In this document: positions 8,386 to 16,690 of the stretch, in pieces
Layout of the letters: every line of letters starts with the position of its first letter
Position numbering within the stretch: position 1 is the stretch's first letter
Assembly: GCA_900544675.1 (NCBI GenBank)
Contig: UQVZ01000017.1
Location: 13,311 to 77,310 of the forward strand
Origin: an uncultured Bacteroides sp.
GTDB taxonomy: Bacteria > Bacteroidota > Bacteroidia > Bacteroidales > Bacteroidaceae
Length of the DNA: 64,000 bases
Direction: 5' to 3'
Program-made: the position numbers and the translations under genes
The notes under the pieces: generated by a model
Databases searched by the model: none
Told to the model about the DNA's origin: nothing
What the model saw: the letters and a program-made list of their open reading frames with translations, nothing else

Positions 8386-9222
8386 TTATGCGTGTTTGAC
8401 ATCGTAGCCGATTCGTTGACCGATTTCGGGGTATCTTTCCACAATCGCCTTTAGAGCGGCGGCATTCCGGTCGGTACCTGACTTGAAATTGGTAGTCTTC
8501 AGTGACAGCTCGCGTGGCTTGCCCACTCCTTTAGGCTTGTTATATCCGAACGGGACGGGTACTATCGGAGTGCCGTTGGCTACCGCTGCCGCCCAAAACC
8601 AGATATCGTCTGTCGTAGGAGCTATCCGGGTGAACAGTTCCACGTCAAGCATCTCCGGTTTTAAGGAATGAGGCGGATACAATACACCGCCTACGCCGGT
8701 CTGTATGTTCGTAAAGCCGATATGAATTTTCTTTAGCAGAAAGTCATACCATCTGTATTTGCTCCATTGGCGGTAAGGCTTGCCGGGCTTCATGCGTTTG
8801 GCACGGTGCGCCAATACGGCATGCGGAAGCTGTTCGTGCAGTCGGAGCAAGTCGCGTAGCATGTGCTTGTGGTAAGCTACATCATCGTCTATCGTTACGA
8901 TTACCGCGTCGGGGAAATCCTTTAATGCCGGAATCAGTTTTCGGTATGAGCGGATGTCTCTGTCGTAATTCCGTATTTCGAAACGGGAAGTGCTGTCTGC
9001 TATCTGTCGCAGTGCTTGAGGTATTTCGTTTTTCTCGAATTGCGAGAAGGTAAGATAAAGCACTACCTTATCGGGAAGGACAGAACCGTGCAAGATGGAT
9101 TGGACGGCTTGGGCGGCATACGGTATCGCTGCAGGAAATGAGGTCAGGGATACAATGATTTTTTGTTCGGATACGTTCGGCTTCATGTTCACTATTTCTT
9201 GGGTACCTGTCGGATACTTCAT
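8386..9222 (-). CDS. Glycosyltransferase-like protein, paralogue B
   Basis: The 278-residue product is a paralogue of the following gene. It carries IIVSLTSFPAAIPYA near residue 22, VTIDDDVAYHKH in the centre and TTDDIWFWAAAV towards the C-terminus. The ATG at 9222 is used here. An in-frame ATG at 9186 (MKPNVSEQK) would give 266 residues and aligns better with the start of its paralogue. The gap to the next gene is 12 bp, so the two are probably one transcript. Cytoplasmic glycan assembly is inferred from context. Confidence 0.75.
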   Translation of the reverse strand: MKYPTGTQEIVNMKPNVSEQKIIVSLTSFPAAIPYAAQAVQSILHGSVLPDKVVLYLTFSQFEKNEIPQALRQIADSTSRFEIRNYDRDIRSYRKLIPALKDFPDAVIVTIDDDVAYHKHMLRDLLRLHEQLPHAVLAHRAKRMKPGKPYRQWSKYRWYDFLLKKIHIGFTNIQTGVGGVLYPPHSLKPEMLDVELFTRIAPTTDDIWFWAAAVANGTPIVPVPFGYNKPKGVGKPRELSLKTTNFKSGTDRNAAALKAIVERYPEIGQRIGYDVKHA

Positions 9223-9248
9223 CGTGCATTACGCTTTAAGGATTTATG

Positions 9249-9256
9249 CAAAGGAA
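9249..9256 (-). promoter_or_regulatory. Weak candidate -7 element for the minus-strand glycosyltransferase run
   Basis: On the minus strand TTCCTTTG lies 26 bp before the 9222 start. It matches TAnnTTTG at all fixed positions but one. A CTTG 20 bp upstream could serve as a poor -33 element. Confidence 0.3.
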
Positions 9257-9337
9257 CAAAATTCTTTCGAGGTGAACAAGCCTGAAAGGTGAAAAGCATA
9301 TAATTTCCCTGCCATGCCCGGTGATTGCCCTATATTT

Positions 9338-11629
9338 TCACAGTCCGAATCGGGAGGTATCCACTTCTTTTACTTCTTTCTTTTTGTATCCGCCGAATTT
9401 GTAGCTGAACGATACGGCAAAACTGCGTTCGTAGTTTTTTACATCCATATCGAAGTGTTGGTTTCCGTTGCGCGATTCAATGGCAAGACGGTTCATGCCG
9501 TTGAAGAGGTCGGTGCCTTTTACCTGAATCATCGCCTTGCCGCCGGCAAAGGTATAACGCAAGGCGGCATCTACAGAGCTTACGGCACCGATGCTGTAGC
9601 TGCCTTGCACCGTACCGGTCTGTCCGAAAGCGGAAATCTCCAGTCGGATATCAGGCTGTTTGCATAGAGTGAATGTGTTTGTCCATTGTCCGATACCTGC
9701 CCATTGCTTGTGGTCGAAGGGCGCATCGTAATAATTGCTTGCCTTGTCGTGTTTCATCTGCGCTATCAGCATCAGTCGGCTATCCCACCATGTGCCTGCC
9801 TTGAAAGGAATGATGGCCGTGAAAGTCAAGAGCTTTATGAAGTCCCAGTTCTGGTAGTTGTAGACGGCTTTCAGTTCATCGGAATCCAGGTAAGCCATTT
9901 GCATAAAGTAGTCGGGCACGTAGCTATAGTCTGCTTGCAGGATGTATTTGCTTTTCCAAATGTAGGTCAGTGTGGCGGTATAGTCGCTGTAAGGCCGCAG
10001 GTAGGCGTTGCCCACAGAGGTTTGATAGCCGTTCAGGTAGCTGGTGCTGCCGCTTAGCGTCCAATAGTCGGGATAGGTCTTGTCCGAGCTGAACGAGAGC
10101 TGGAAGATGTGTGAGGCGGAAGGTATGTAGTTCAGCGAGAAGTTGGGATAGACTGCCCATTTCCGGTAGTCTGCCATCTGATAATATTCTATGGCCGCCG
10201 ATGCGCTGAGGCTCCATTGCGGACTGAAAGTCTTGTCGAATCCTGTATATAATGTATAGGTGTATTCGTCAATGTGTGTCTCGTTGTTAAGTTCTTCCAT
10301 TTCGGGAAGATTATAGCGTTGCGAGTTCCGGTCGTTGACGTATGCGAACGAAGCGCCGTAGTTCAGCTTCCAGTCTTTCGGAAGTGTATGGCTTTGGTCG
10401 GCATATACTTTCCAGCGGTCGATGCGTTGGCGTGAATCGCTTTGGAACGCGGTCGTGTTTCCTCCGTTGCCGGTATCGGTATCGGTGAAGTCTTGTGTGT
10501 TTTTGTTCCGGTAATAGGTATAGTCTGCTCCGGCGCTCAATCCGAAGCCCGAAGTATAGTTGAATGCCAGGTTGTGCAGCTGTATGTCGCTTTGCTTGTC
10601 GTTATTCGAACGGGTCACGTTGCCCCATGCTTCCATAAAGCCCGTCTGTTTAGGACTGACGCTTCCTGTGTAGCTCAAGCTGAGGCTGTTCTTTTCATCG
10701 GGTTTGAAGTTGATGCCGGTACGGAACGTATGGGTGAGGTTTCGTCCTTCGCTGTTATCCGAGAGACGGATGTCGTGTGTTTCCCCTTTTACGGTATGCA
10801 GGGCAGCGAAGTCCATGCCCTGACGGTAATAACGGTCGTTCAGGTTATACATCACGTCTACATCCCATTGTTTCGAAAGCCAGGCCAGTGTAATGCCTCC
10901 GTTGCCTCCGGCTTCATCTTTTTGGATATAGTTTCCGTTCACTTCCCCTTGCAGTCCGCCCTCTCCCGGTTTATATCCTTTTATTATCAGATTGACGGCA
11001 GCACCGCGCACATGATATTGGGGAGGTGCGCTGTACATCACTTCTGCCCGTTCCACACGCGAGGCGGGAAGGCTTTTCAAGAGAGTTATCAGTTGCTCTG
11101 CGGTCATCGAAGAGGGCTTTCCGTTGAGTAGGATGCTGAGGCTTCCGCTTCCGGCAAGGCTGGGCATACCGTCTTTCTCCATCACGCCCGGAAGCTGGAG
11201 CAAGGCTTCGTAGGCATTGGTGACAAGTCGTCTGGCAATCAGTTGTGGCATGTCGTAAGTCAGGCGGTTGCCTTCCATCTTCACCAGTGGACGTTCGCCT
11301 TGTACCGTTACTTCGTCCAGTGCATAAGCTTTCGGGGTGAGTACGAAGGTGCCGGCATTGGCTCCGCTTCCTGCTTTCATAACTGTATTATATATAAGGT
11401 GTTGCACGATGAGCCGGTAATGTTCCGGTTGCCGGTCGAAGCGGAATGTACCGAGGCTGTCGGTCAAGGTGGCGTCGAGGTAGACAGAGTCGGCGGTTTG
11501 CAGGACTACGGTAGCTGCTTCTACAGGTTGGCTGTCCGTGTCGGTCACTTTTCCCGTAAGGGTTTGTGCCGGAAGCAGGCCGGCGTTTCCGATAAGGAGC
11601 ATGAAGCTGAGGAAAAATCTTGTTTTCAT
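9338..11629 (-). CDS. Outer-membrane beta-barrel protein, TonB-dependent receptor-like
   Basis: The 763-residue protein has a signal peptide (MKTRFFLSFMLLIGNAGLLPAQ). A carboxypeptidase regulatory-like beta-sandwich follows (TLTGKVTDTDSQPVEAATVV, about residues 23-105). A plug-like domain contains the short DEVTVQGERP motif and LNGKPSSMTAEQL. The rest is a long barrel rich in alternating aromatic residues. This is the layout of the PF14905 outer-membrane beta-barrel family of Bacteroidota, relatives of TonB receptors that often lack an obvious partner SusD. The gene is divergent from a histidine kinase/response regulator pair, with response-regulator-like repeats just upstream. It is therefore likely a target of that system. 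The ligand is unknown. Confidence 0.85.
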   Translation of the reverse strand: MKTRFFLSFMLLIGNAGLLPAQTLTGKVTDTDSQPVEAATVVLQTADSVYLDATLTDSLGTFRFDRQPEHYRLIVQHLIYNTVMKAGSGANAGTFVLTPKAYALDEVTVQGERPLVKMEGNRLTYDMPQLIARRLVTNAYEALLQLPGVMEKDGMPSLAGSGSLSILLNGKPSSMTAEQLITLLKSLPASRVERAEVMYSAPPQYHVRGAAVNLIIKGYKPGEGGLQGEVNGNYIQKDEAGGNGGITLAWLSKQWDVDVMYNLNDRYYRQGMDFAALHTVKGETHDIRLSDNSEGRNLTHTFRTGINFKPDEKNSLSLSYTGSVSPKQTGFMEAWGNVTRSNNDKQSDIQLHNLAFNYTSGFGLSAGADYTYYRNKNTQDFTDTDTGNGGNTTAFQSDSRQRIDRWKVYADQSHTLPKDWKLNYGASFAYVNDRNSQRYNLPEMEELNNETHIDEYTYTLYTGFDKTFSPQWSLSASAAIEYYQMADYRKWAVYPNFSLNYIPSASHIFQLSFSSDKTYPDYWTLSGSTSYLNGYQTSVGNAYLRPYSDYTATLTYIWKSKYILQADYSYVPDYFMQMAYLDSDELKAVYNYQNWDFIKLLTFTAIIPFKAGTWWDSRLMLIAQMKHDKASNYYDAPFDHKQWAGIGQWTNTFTLCKQPDIRLEISAFGQTGTVQGSYSIGAVSSVDAALRYTFAGGKAMIQVKGTDLFNGMNRLAIESRNGNQHFDMDVKNYERSFAVSFSYKFGGYKKKEVKEVDTSRFGL

Positions 11630-11668
11630 TGCGGTATGTATTTGTTTATTTCTTTATCTTTGGCGTTG

Positions 11669-11676
11669 CAAATGTA
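11669..11676 (-). promoter_or_regulatory. -7 element for the outer-membrane beta-barrel gene
   Basis: Minus-strand TACATTTG matches TAnnTTTG exactly and lies 39 bp before the ATG at 11629. There is no TTTG at -33. Instead the 11-bp repeats at 11699-11731 begin 22 bp upstream, as expected of an activator-dependent promoter. Confidence 0.55.
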
Positions 11677-11698
11677 GAAAGCCCTTTCAGCTTTCTTG

Positions 11699-11731
11699 GT
11701 TAATGCGAGGTTAACGTAACGTTAACGTAGC
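11699..11731. promoter_or_regulatory. Three tandem 11-bp direct repeats, probable response-regulator binding site
   Basis: The units are GTTAATGCGAG (11699-11709), GTTAACGTAAC (11710-11720) and GTTAACGTAGC (11721-11731). The second and third share nine of nine leading bases, and the first shares GTTAA. OmpR/PhoB-family regulators bind direct repeats with an 11-bp period, and such a regulator is encoded at 13147. The array sits between the divergent barrel gene and the kinase gene. It would lie at about -34 to -66 for the barrel gene. Confidence 0.6.
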
Positions 11732-11754
11732 TGGAGAAAAAAAGAATAGGCAAA

Positions 11755-13131
11755 ATGAAAGAAATCAAACACCTTCGCTGGATTGCTTTAATCGCCTTGG
11801 CAGCCATTGTCGGATTGCAATGCGTATGGTTGTCAAACAGCTATCGGATGGCGGAAGAGAGTCTGCGGATGAAGAGTAACGAGATATTCAGAGAGGCGGC
11901 TTTTGAGGAAGCTTTCCATCGGATGAAATGTTATAAAAAGGAGAAATTCGGTGTGAGTGATACAAATTTGGTTATGAAGTTCGAGATGGATACGACTGCG
12001 TCTGCCATGGGAGGAATGCCGAACAGATGGCTGATGTCGAGCATTCATACGGCTTTGCAGGACTACATCTTTACAGAAGTCCATCTGGATATCTCGCTCT
12101 CGTCGCTCGACTCCATTTATGCACACATGCTCGACTCGGTGGGTATCCGTGCCGAGGTAGCTTCGTGCGTCATTGATTCTGCCGGGCAGGTGCTCCGTTC
12201 TTCTGCGGGCGCGGCATGGCATTCGGGCGGTATCGTGAAGACCGAGCCGCTTATGCTCGATTTTGAAGAGGCACGCTTCTTGCAAGGCATGATTGTCAAT
12301 CCTTACTGGGTGATTGCACAGCGGATGGTTCTGGTGCTGATAGCTACCCTGCTCTTGGTCGGTGTGTTGGCGGGATGCATCGTCTGGCAGATACGTGTCA
12401 TTATCCGTCAAGACAAGATTGCGAAGCTGCGCGAAGACTTCTCGTATGCAATGATACACGATATGAAAACGCCGCTCAGTTCCATTGTGATGGGTGCGCG
12501 TATCCTCGAAACCGGAAGGCTGGATAATCAGCCCGAGAAGCGTGCGACGTATTTCCGTATCTTGAAAGAGGAAGGAGAACACCTCATCAACCTGACCAAC
12601 AAGGTGCTGACCCTTGCCAAGCTGGAACATCGCCGGTTGAAGCTCGTAAAGATGGAATGTGCTTTACGCCCGATGCTGGAAGACCTTGCTGAGAAATACA
12701 AGGTAAAGACGGAAAAACCTGTCACTTATGTATGGCATCTGCAGGCGGATACCGTGTATGCCGACGAAGAATTCCTGAAAGAGGCTTTGAGCAACCTGAT
12801 AGACAACGCGGTAAAATATTCGGGCGATTCGGTAGAAATAACCTTTGCTTCCGAGGTGTATGCCGACGGAAGCACGGCTGTGTCGGTGCATGACAACGGG
12901 CTGGGTATTCCGCTGAGAGAACAAGCTAAGATATTCGAGAAGTACGAACGGGCATTGGCGGCAGGCAGAAGCCGCAAGGGCGGAGCTTCCGGTTTCGGGC
13001 TGGGACTGAACTATGTGTTGCGTATTATGGAAGCGCATGGCGGCAGTGTGAAGCTGGAAAGCATCGAAGGCGAGTACAGCGAGTTTACTTTGTTGTTCCC
13101 ACCTTGCCAGCCGCAGGCTGCTATAGATTAA
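11755..13131 (+). CDS. Sensor histidine kinase
   Basis: The 458-residue membrane kinase has a first transmembrane helix at about residues 9-27. An extracytoplasmic sensor region runs to about residue 180 and a second helix (MVLVLIATLLLVGVLAGCI) follows. The HisKA dimerisation domain carries the phosphoacceptor His235 in MIHDMKTPLSS. The HATPase domain has an N box (NLIDNAVKYS), a G1 box (DNGLGIP) and a G2 box (GFGLGLNYV). There is no HAMP domain. It lies 15 bp before its response regulator, forming a two-component operon divergent from an outer-membrane protein gene. The stimulus is unknown; no named sensor domain is recognisable. Confidence 0.92.
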   Translation: MKEIKHLRWIALIALAAIVGLQCVWLSNSYRMAEESLRMKSNEIFREAAFEEAFHRMKCYKKEKFGVSDTNLVMKFEMDTTASAMGGMPNRWLMSSIHTALQDYIFTEVHLDISLSSLDSIYAHMLDSVGIRAEVASCVIDSAGQVLRSSAGAAWHSGGIVKTEPLMLDFEEARFLQGMIVNPYWVIAQRMVLVLIATLLLVGVLAGCIVWQIRVIIRQDKIAKLREDFSYAMIHDMKTPLSSIVMGARILETGRLDNQPEKRATYFRILKEEGEHLINLTNKVLTLAKLEHRRLKLVKMECALRPMLEDLAEKYKVKTEKPVTYVWHLQADTVYADEEFLKEALSNLIDNAVKYSGDSVEITFASEVYADGSTAVSVHDNGLGIPLREQAKIFEKYERALAAGRSRKGGASGFGLGLNYVLRIMEAHGGSVKLESIEGEYSEFTLLFPPCQPQAAID

Positions 13132-13146
13132 ATAAGAAGAAGGTAT

Positions 13147-13842
13147 ATGATAAAATTGCTGTTAGTGGAAGACGATGCCAACCTGTGTTACATTATTCGT
13201 GGCGGGTTGGAAGACATGATAGGCGGTTATGAGGTTTGCACCGCTGCAAATGGTGAGGAGGGATTGACGTTATGGAAAGAAAGACATCCCGACGTTATCA
13301 TCTCCGATATCGAAATGCCGGTGATGGACGGTTACGAGATGGTGCGCCGTATCCGTGAGACAGATGAGCATACGCCGATTCTGTTTACTTCCGGCAGGGT
13401 ATCGCCTAAGGATGTGGTGAAAGGATACGAACTGGGTGTGAACAATTATATCAAGAAACCATTCTTGCCCGAAGAATTGCACGCACATATTACTGCCTTG
13501 CTGAAGTTGACACAAGGCAGACAGACGGAGGCGCGTGAAATGCTTTTCTCCATTGGCAGGCTTTATACCTTCGATGCCGGTCGGGCTATGTTGATGAAGG
13601 AAGGGGGAGAGACGGAAACCCTTACAGCCCGTGAAGCCGGTTTGCTCCGGATATTGTGTGAGAGCAAGGGCAAGGTGGTGCGCCGTGAGGTAATCCTTTC
13701 GCACCTTTGGAATACGGAAGACGATTATTTCGCTTCGCGTAGCCTCGATGTCTTTGTATCTCGTCTTCGTAAAATGCTCTCGGTCGATGCCGCTGTGCAA
13801 CTGAAAACGGTGAAAGGTGTAGGCTTGCAGCTCTGCGACTGA
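13147..13842 (+). CDS. OmpR/PhoB-family response regulator
   Basis: The 231-residue protein has an N-terminal receiver domain. Its acidic pocket is EDD, the phosphoacceptor is Asp54 in DVIISDIEMPVMDG, a Ser replaces the usual switch Thr in LFTSGR, and the conserved Lys is in IKKPF. The C-terminal half is a winged-helix DNA-binding domain (TLTAREAGLLRILCESKG, then SRSLDVFVSRLRKML and LKTVKGVGLQL). It is the partner of the kinase 15 bp upstream. The three 11-bp repeats at 11699-11731 are its most likely binding site, implying control of the outer-membrane gene and perhaps autoregulation. Confidence 0.93.
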   Translation: MIKLLLVEDDANLCYIIRGGLEDMIGGYEVCTAANGEEGLTLWKERHPDVIISDIEMPVMDGYEMVRRIRETDEHTPILFTSGRVSPKDVVKGYELGVNNYIKKPFLPEELHAHITALLKLTQGRQTEAREMLFSIGRLYTFDAGRAMLMKEGGETETLTAREAGLLRILCESKGKVVRREVILSHLWNTEDDYFASRSLDVFVSRLRKMLSVDAAVQLKTVKGVGLQLCD

Positions 13843-13877
13843 AAGCCTACCCTATAGCTTGTTCTTTTCCATACGTA

Positions 13878-14525
13878 TTATTCGGCGTTTTTCTCCAGCC
13901 ATTCCATCCGGCGCATGTCGGGCAGGTGTTTCACTTGGAAATGTTCGAAGGTGGCATTGAAGCCTTCACCGTCGGGACAAGCTCCCATTACGCCCACCAT
14001 CATCGGCGTATTGTCCTGCATCCAGGCGTTGCGCATCATGGTGTATGTTTGGTCATCGAAGGAATAGAACACCTCTACGGCATCTTTGCGGCGGACAGCC
14101 TTTATCCAGATATAGGGGACAGGCTTGTCCAGCGAGATGACACTCCAGTCGCTGGTGTGATGCGTCACGACTGTGCTCAGGTTGAATTTTCCGTCCACAA
14201 ACTCGATACCTGCCTTGATGTAGTTCTCCTTGTCGATGCGGAGCATCAGTCCTGCCTGGTCGAAGCGTACCTTGTAGTCGCCTGTGATTTTGACTTTCAC
14301 TTCAAACTCGCCTCCGTACGTGGCATAGCAGAAGGGCGCGTCGTCTACAGTGAAGCCGTAGTGCGAGATGCGCCAATAGTCGCTGTGCGGGGTGACCGAC
14401 ATGGTAAGCGCCTTACCTTTTATTTCCCATTGTTCCGGTTCGTTGAACCATTGCATTTTCTCCAGTGTCTGCGCCTGCGTGCTCAGTGCAGCCAAGGCAA
14501 AAATTGTGCAGAAGAGTTTCTTCAT
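13878..14525 (-). CDS. Secreted DUF1349 domain protein
   Basis: The 215-residue protein has a clear signal peptide (MKKLFCTIFALAALSTQAQ). The mature part matches the DUF1349 beta-sandwich family, which has a concanavalin-like fold and is sometimes named after the yeast protein Ree1. Visible family features are MSVTPHSDYWRISHYGF, DQAGLMLRIDKENYIKAGIE and a C-terminal VGVMGACPDGEGF. No catalytic residues are established for the family; carbohydrate binding is a plausible but unproven role. It converges with the response regulator gene (36-bp gap) and is divergent from the LuxR-type regulator across an 18-bp palindrome. Confidence 0.82.
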   Translation of the reverse strand: MKKLFCTIFALAALSTQAQTLEKMQWFNEPEQWEIKGKALTMSVTPHSDYWRISHYGFTVDDAPFCYATYGGEFEVKVKITGDYKVRFDQAGLMLRIDKENYIKAGIEFVDGKFNLSTVVTHHTSDWSVISLDKPVPYIWIKAVRRKDAVEVFYSFDDQTYTMMRNAWMQDNTPMMVGVMGACPDGEGFNATFEHFQVKHLPDMRRMEWLEKNAE

Positions 14526-14561
14526 TTCTGTATGTATTTTATGTGTTGATATATTTTCTTT

Positions 14562-14579
14562 TTACCTTTGCAAAGGTAA
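14562..14579. promoter_or_regulatory. 18-bp perfect palindrome holding two facing -7 elements
   Basis: TTACCTTTGCAAAGGTAA is fully self-complementary. It contains TACCTTTG on the plus strand (14563-14570) and the same sequence on the minus strand (14578-14571), each an exact TAnnTTTG. Divergent transcription of the DUF1349 and LuxR-type genes could start here. The symmetry also makes it a candidate operator. Confidence 0.5.
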
Positions 14580-14627
14580 TGACTCGCCGCGAGCGGTGCA
14601 ATGCTTATTTATAACCATTTTCTCCTG

Positions 14628-15377
14628 ATGAACACGCAACAAGAACTCGACCGCACTTTGCTGGAGCAGGACTTCGGGCGTGACACACCGATGTCCGACA
14701 GTCTGGAAGCATACAGGCAGGCAGCCCGCATGTATGCACGGATAGAGAACGCGATAGCCGTGCTCAGCGACTTGCGATCGAACCGGAGCTATATTTATTA
14801 CGGTGGGGCAGGCGAGGCTTTGGATATGTCGCCTGCAGGCACTTGTCATGAGGCCGCTTCGATATGGGAGAAAGAGATATTCGACCATATCCATCCCGAT
14901 GACTTGGTGAGAAAGCATGCGCAGGAACTTCGTTTCTTCCATTTTGTCAAAGCACAGCCGGCACCGATGCGTTCCCGCTATTACCTGGAGATGTATGTGC
15001 GCATGAAGGCAGGAGGCGGCGGTTATGTTCCGGTGCGTCATCGGATGTATTATGTGGTCAGTCAGCCGATGGGGAACATCGGTTTTGCCCTTTGCCTTTA
15101 CACCCTGTGTGCCGCCTTGTTGCCCGATGCCCTGATTGATTCACTTACAGGCAAGCAGGTCAGCATGGGGCAGGAATCTTGCGGTGACCTGTTGTCGAAA
15201 CGTGAGAAAGAGATATTGGAACTGATAGCCCGCGGGAAGACGAGCAAGGAGGTGGCAGACTGCCTTTCCATCAGTGTCCATACCGTGAGCCGTCATCGGC
15301 AGAACATCCTGGCAAAGCTGCGTGTAGACAACTCCATCCGTGCGCTGGAAGTGGCGAAAGAATTGAGATTTATATGA
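14628..15377 (+). CDS. LuxR-type helix-turn-helix transcriptional regulator
   Basis: The 249-residue protein has a C-terminal LuxR/GerE DNA-binding domain: LSKREKEILELIARGKTSKE, then a recognition helix in LSISVHTVSRHRQNILAKL. The N-terminal region of about 170 residues has a PAS-like pattern (IYYGGAGEALDMSP, later HPDDLVRKHAQELRFFHFVK) but no firm domain call. It may sense a ligand or partner. The ATG at 14628 (MNTQQELD) is chosen; an in-frame ATG at 14601 adds nine residues. The threonine aldolase gene starts 21 bp after its stop. It may regulate the divergent DUF1349 gene. Confidence 0.85.
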   Translation: MNTQQELDRTLLEQDFGRDTPMSDSLEAYRQAARMYARIENAIAVLSDLRSNRSYIYYGGAGEALDMSPAGTCHEAASIWEKEIFDHIHPDDLVRKHAQELRFFHFVKAQPAPMRSRYYLEMYVRMKAGGGGYVPVRHRMYYVVSQPMGNIGFALCLYTLCAALLPDALIDSLTGKQVSMGQESCGDLLSKREKEILELIARGKTSKEVADCLSISVHTVSRHRQNILAKLRVDNSIRALEVAKELRFI

Positions 15378-15398
15378 TGACTATAAGAGAAAATAACT

Positions 15399-16424
15399 AT
15401 GTTACATTTTGAAAGTGATTATCTGGAAGGTGCACATCCGCTCATCTTGGAGCGGCTGGTGCAGACTAATATGGAGCAGACTCCGGGCTATGGCACCGAT
15501 GCATATTGTGAAGCGGCACGCGAGAAGATACGCCGTGCGTGCAGTGCTCCCGAAGCGGAAATACATTTTATGGTAGGCGGCACACAGACCAATGCCACGA
15601 TGATAACGGCGATGCTTCGCCCGTATGAGGGGGTGATTGCAGCCGAAAGCGGACATATCAACCAGCACGAAGCGGGAGCCGTGGAAGCCGGCGGGCATAA
15701 GGTCTTGGCTTTGCCGCATACCGAAGGCAAGCTCTCGGCTCAGGATGTGGACCGTTACATAACCGATTTCTATGCCAATCCCAGTTGGGAAGCGATGGTG
15801 TCGCCGGGAATGGTCTATGTTTCGCATCCTACCGAGTATGGAACACTATATACCTTAGCCGAACTTCAGGCTTTGTCGGACGTATGCCGTAAGCATCATG
15901 TGCCTTTGTTCCTGGACGGTGCCCGTTTGGGTTACGGTCTGGTGGCACACGGAACAGATGTAACGCTCGAAGCGATAGCTTCGCTTTGCGATGTGTTTTA
16001 TATTGGTGGCACAAAGGTAGGCGCTTTGTTTGGCGAGGCGGTGGTTATTCCCCGTCCGATAGCTGCCCGCCAGTTGGTCTCGGTTATCAAGCAACGTGGG
16101 GTATTGTTGGCAAAAGGACGTTTGCTCGGACTTCAGTTCGATACCCTGTTTACCGATGGACTGTACGAGCGCATTGCCCGCAACGCCATCGTGATGGCAG
16201 ACAAGCTTGTCGCAGCCTTGAAAGAGCGCGGTTATCGCTTCCTGATTACTCCGCAAACCAATCAGCTTTTCGTCGTGTTGGAGAATGAGCAACTGGCACG
16301 CCTTTCCGCCTATGCAGGTCTCGAAGTCTGGGAAAAAGTTGACGATACGCATACGGCAGTCCGCATAGCCACCAGCTGGGCTACGCGTGAGGAAAACGTA
16401 AACGCATTGATTGAGAAACTATGA
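15399..16424 (+). CDS. ltaE: Low-specificity L-threonine aldolase
   Basis: The 341-residue enzyme belongs to the PLP-dependent aspartate aminotransferase fold type I family (beta-eliminating lyase/threonine aldolase). It cleaves L-threonine or allo-threonine to glycine and acetaldehyde in the cytoplasm. Visible features are the substrate-side FESDYLEGAHP, the cofactor-stacking GGTQTNATM, the PLP-binding FLDGARLGYG and the Schiff-base lysine in FYIGGTKVGALFGE. The length is normal. It follows the LuxR-type regulator closely, so the two may share a transcript. Related beta-eliminating lyases cannot be fully excluded without activity data. Confidence 0.88.
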   Translation: MLHFESDYLEGAHPLILERLVQTNMEQTPGYGTDAYCEAAREKIRRACSAPEAEIHFMVGGTQTNATMITAMLRPYEGVIAAESGHINQHEAGAVEAGGHKVLALPHTEGKLSAQDVDRYITDFYANPSWEAMVSPGMVYVSHPTEYGTLYTLAELQALSDVCRKHHVPLFLDGARLGYGLVAHGTDVTLEAIASLCDVFYIGGTKVGALFGEAVVIPRPIAARQLVSVIKQRGVLLAKGRLLGLQFDTLFTDGLYERIARNAIVMADKLVAALKERGYRFLITPQTNQLFVVLENEQLARLSAYAGLEVWEKVDDTHTAVRIATSWATREENVNALIEKL

Positions 16425-16690
16425 TGATAAAAGGAGTTATCGCTTCGCTAGAAGTTAAAGAAGTTATCACTCCGCTTCGCTCCGTTAGAAGTTAAAGTAA
16501 GATAGTTGACAAGGCTTTTCTCTTAGGTGACTAGTTGACTAGGTACTAGGGAACTAGGTTTTAGATACTGTCAAGCGCTATTGGCTTAACTCCTTAACTA
16601 CTTAACTTCTTAACTCCTAAAGAAGCAGAAGTATTGGCTTTAACTTCTAGCGAAGCGATAACTTCTTTAACTTCTCTAACTCCTCCTTAT
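16425..16690. repeat. Intergenic repeat element between convergent genes
   Basis: A 25-bp perfect inverted repeat flanks this gene-free stretch. GTTATCGCTTCGCTAGAAGT plus TAAAG at 16436-16460 is repeated in reverse complement at 16638-16662. Shorter copies of GAAGTTAAAG lie at 16488-16497 and, inverted, at 16665-16674. A run of TTAACT-type units lies around 16580-16620. Four CTAG tetramers occur at 16531, 16539, 16546 and 16554. There is no coding potential. It may be a repetitive extragenic palindrome-type element acting as a bidirectional barrier. Confidence 0.6.

Noticed and set aside
16531..16557. CTAG cluster as an attachment site or CRISPR-like array
   Set aside because: The repeats are only four bases, with irregular spacing, no integrase next to them and no regular spacers.
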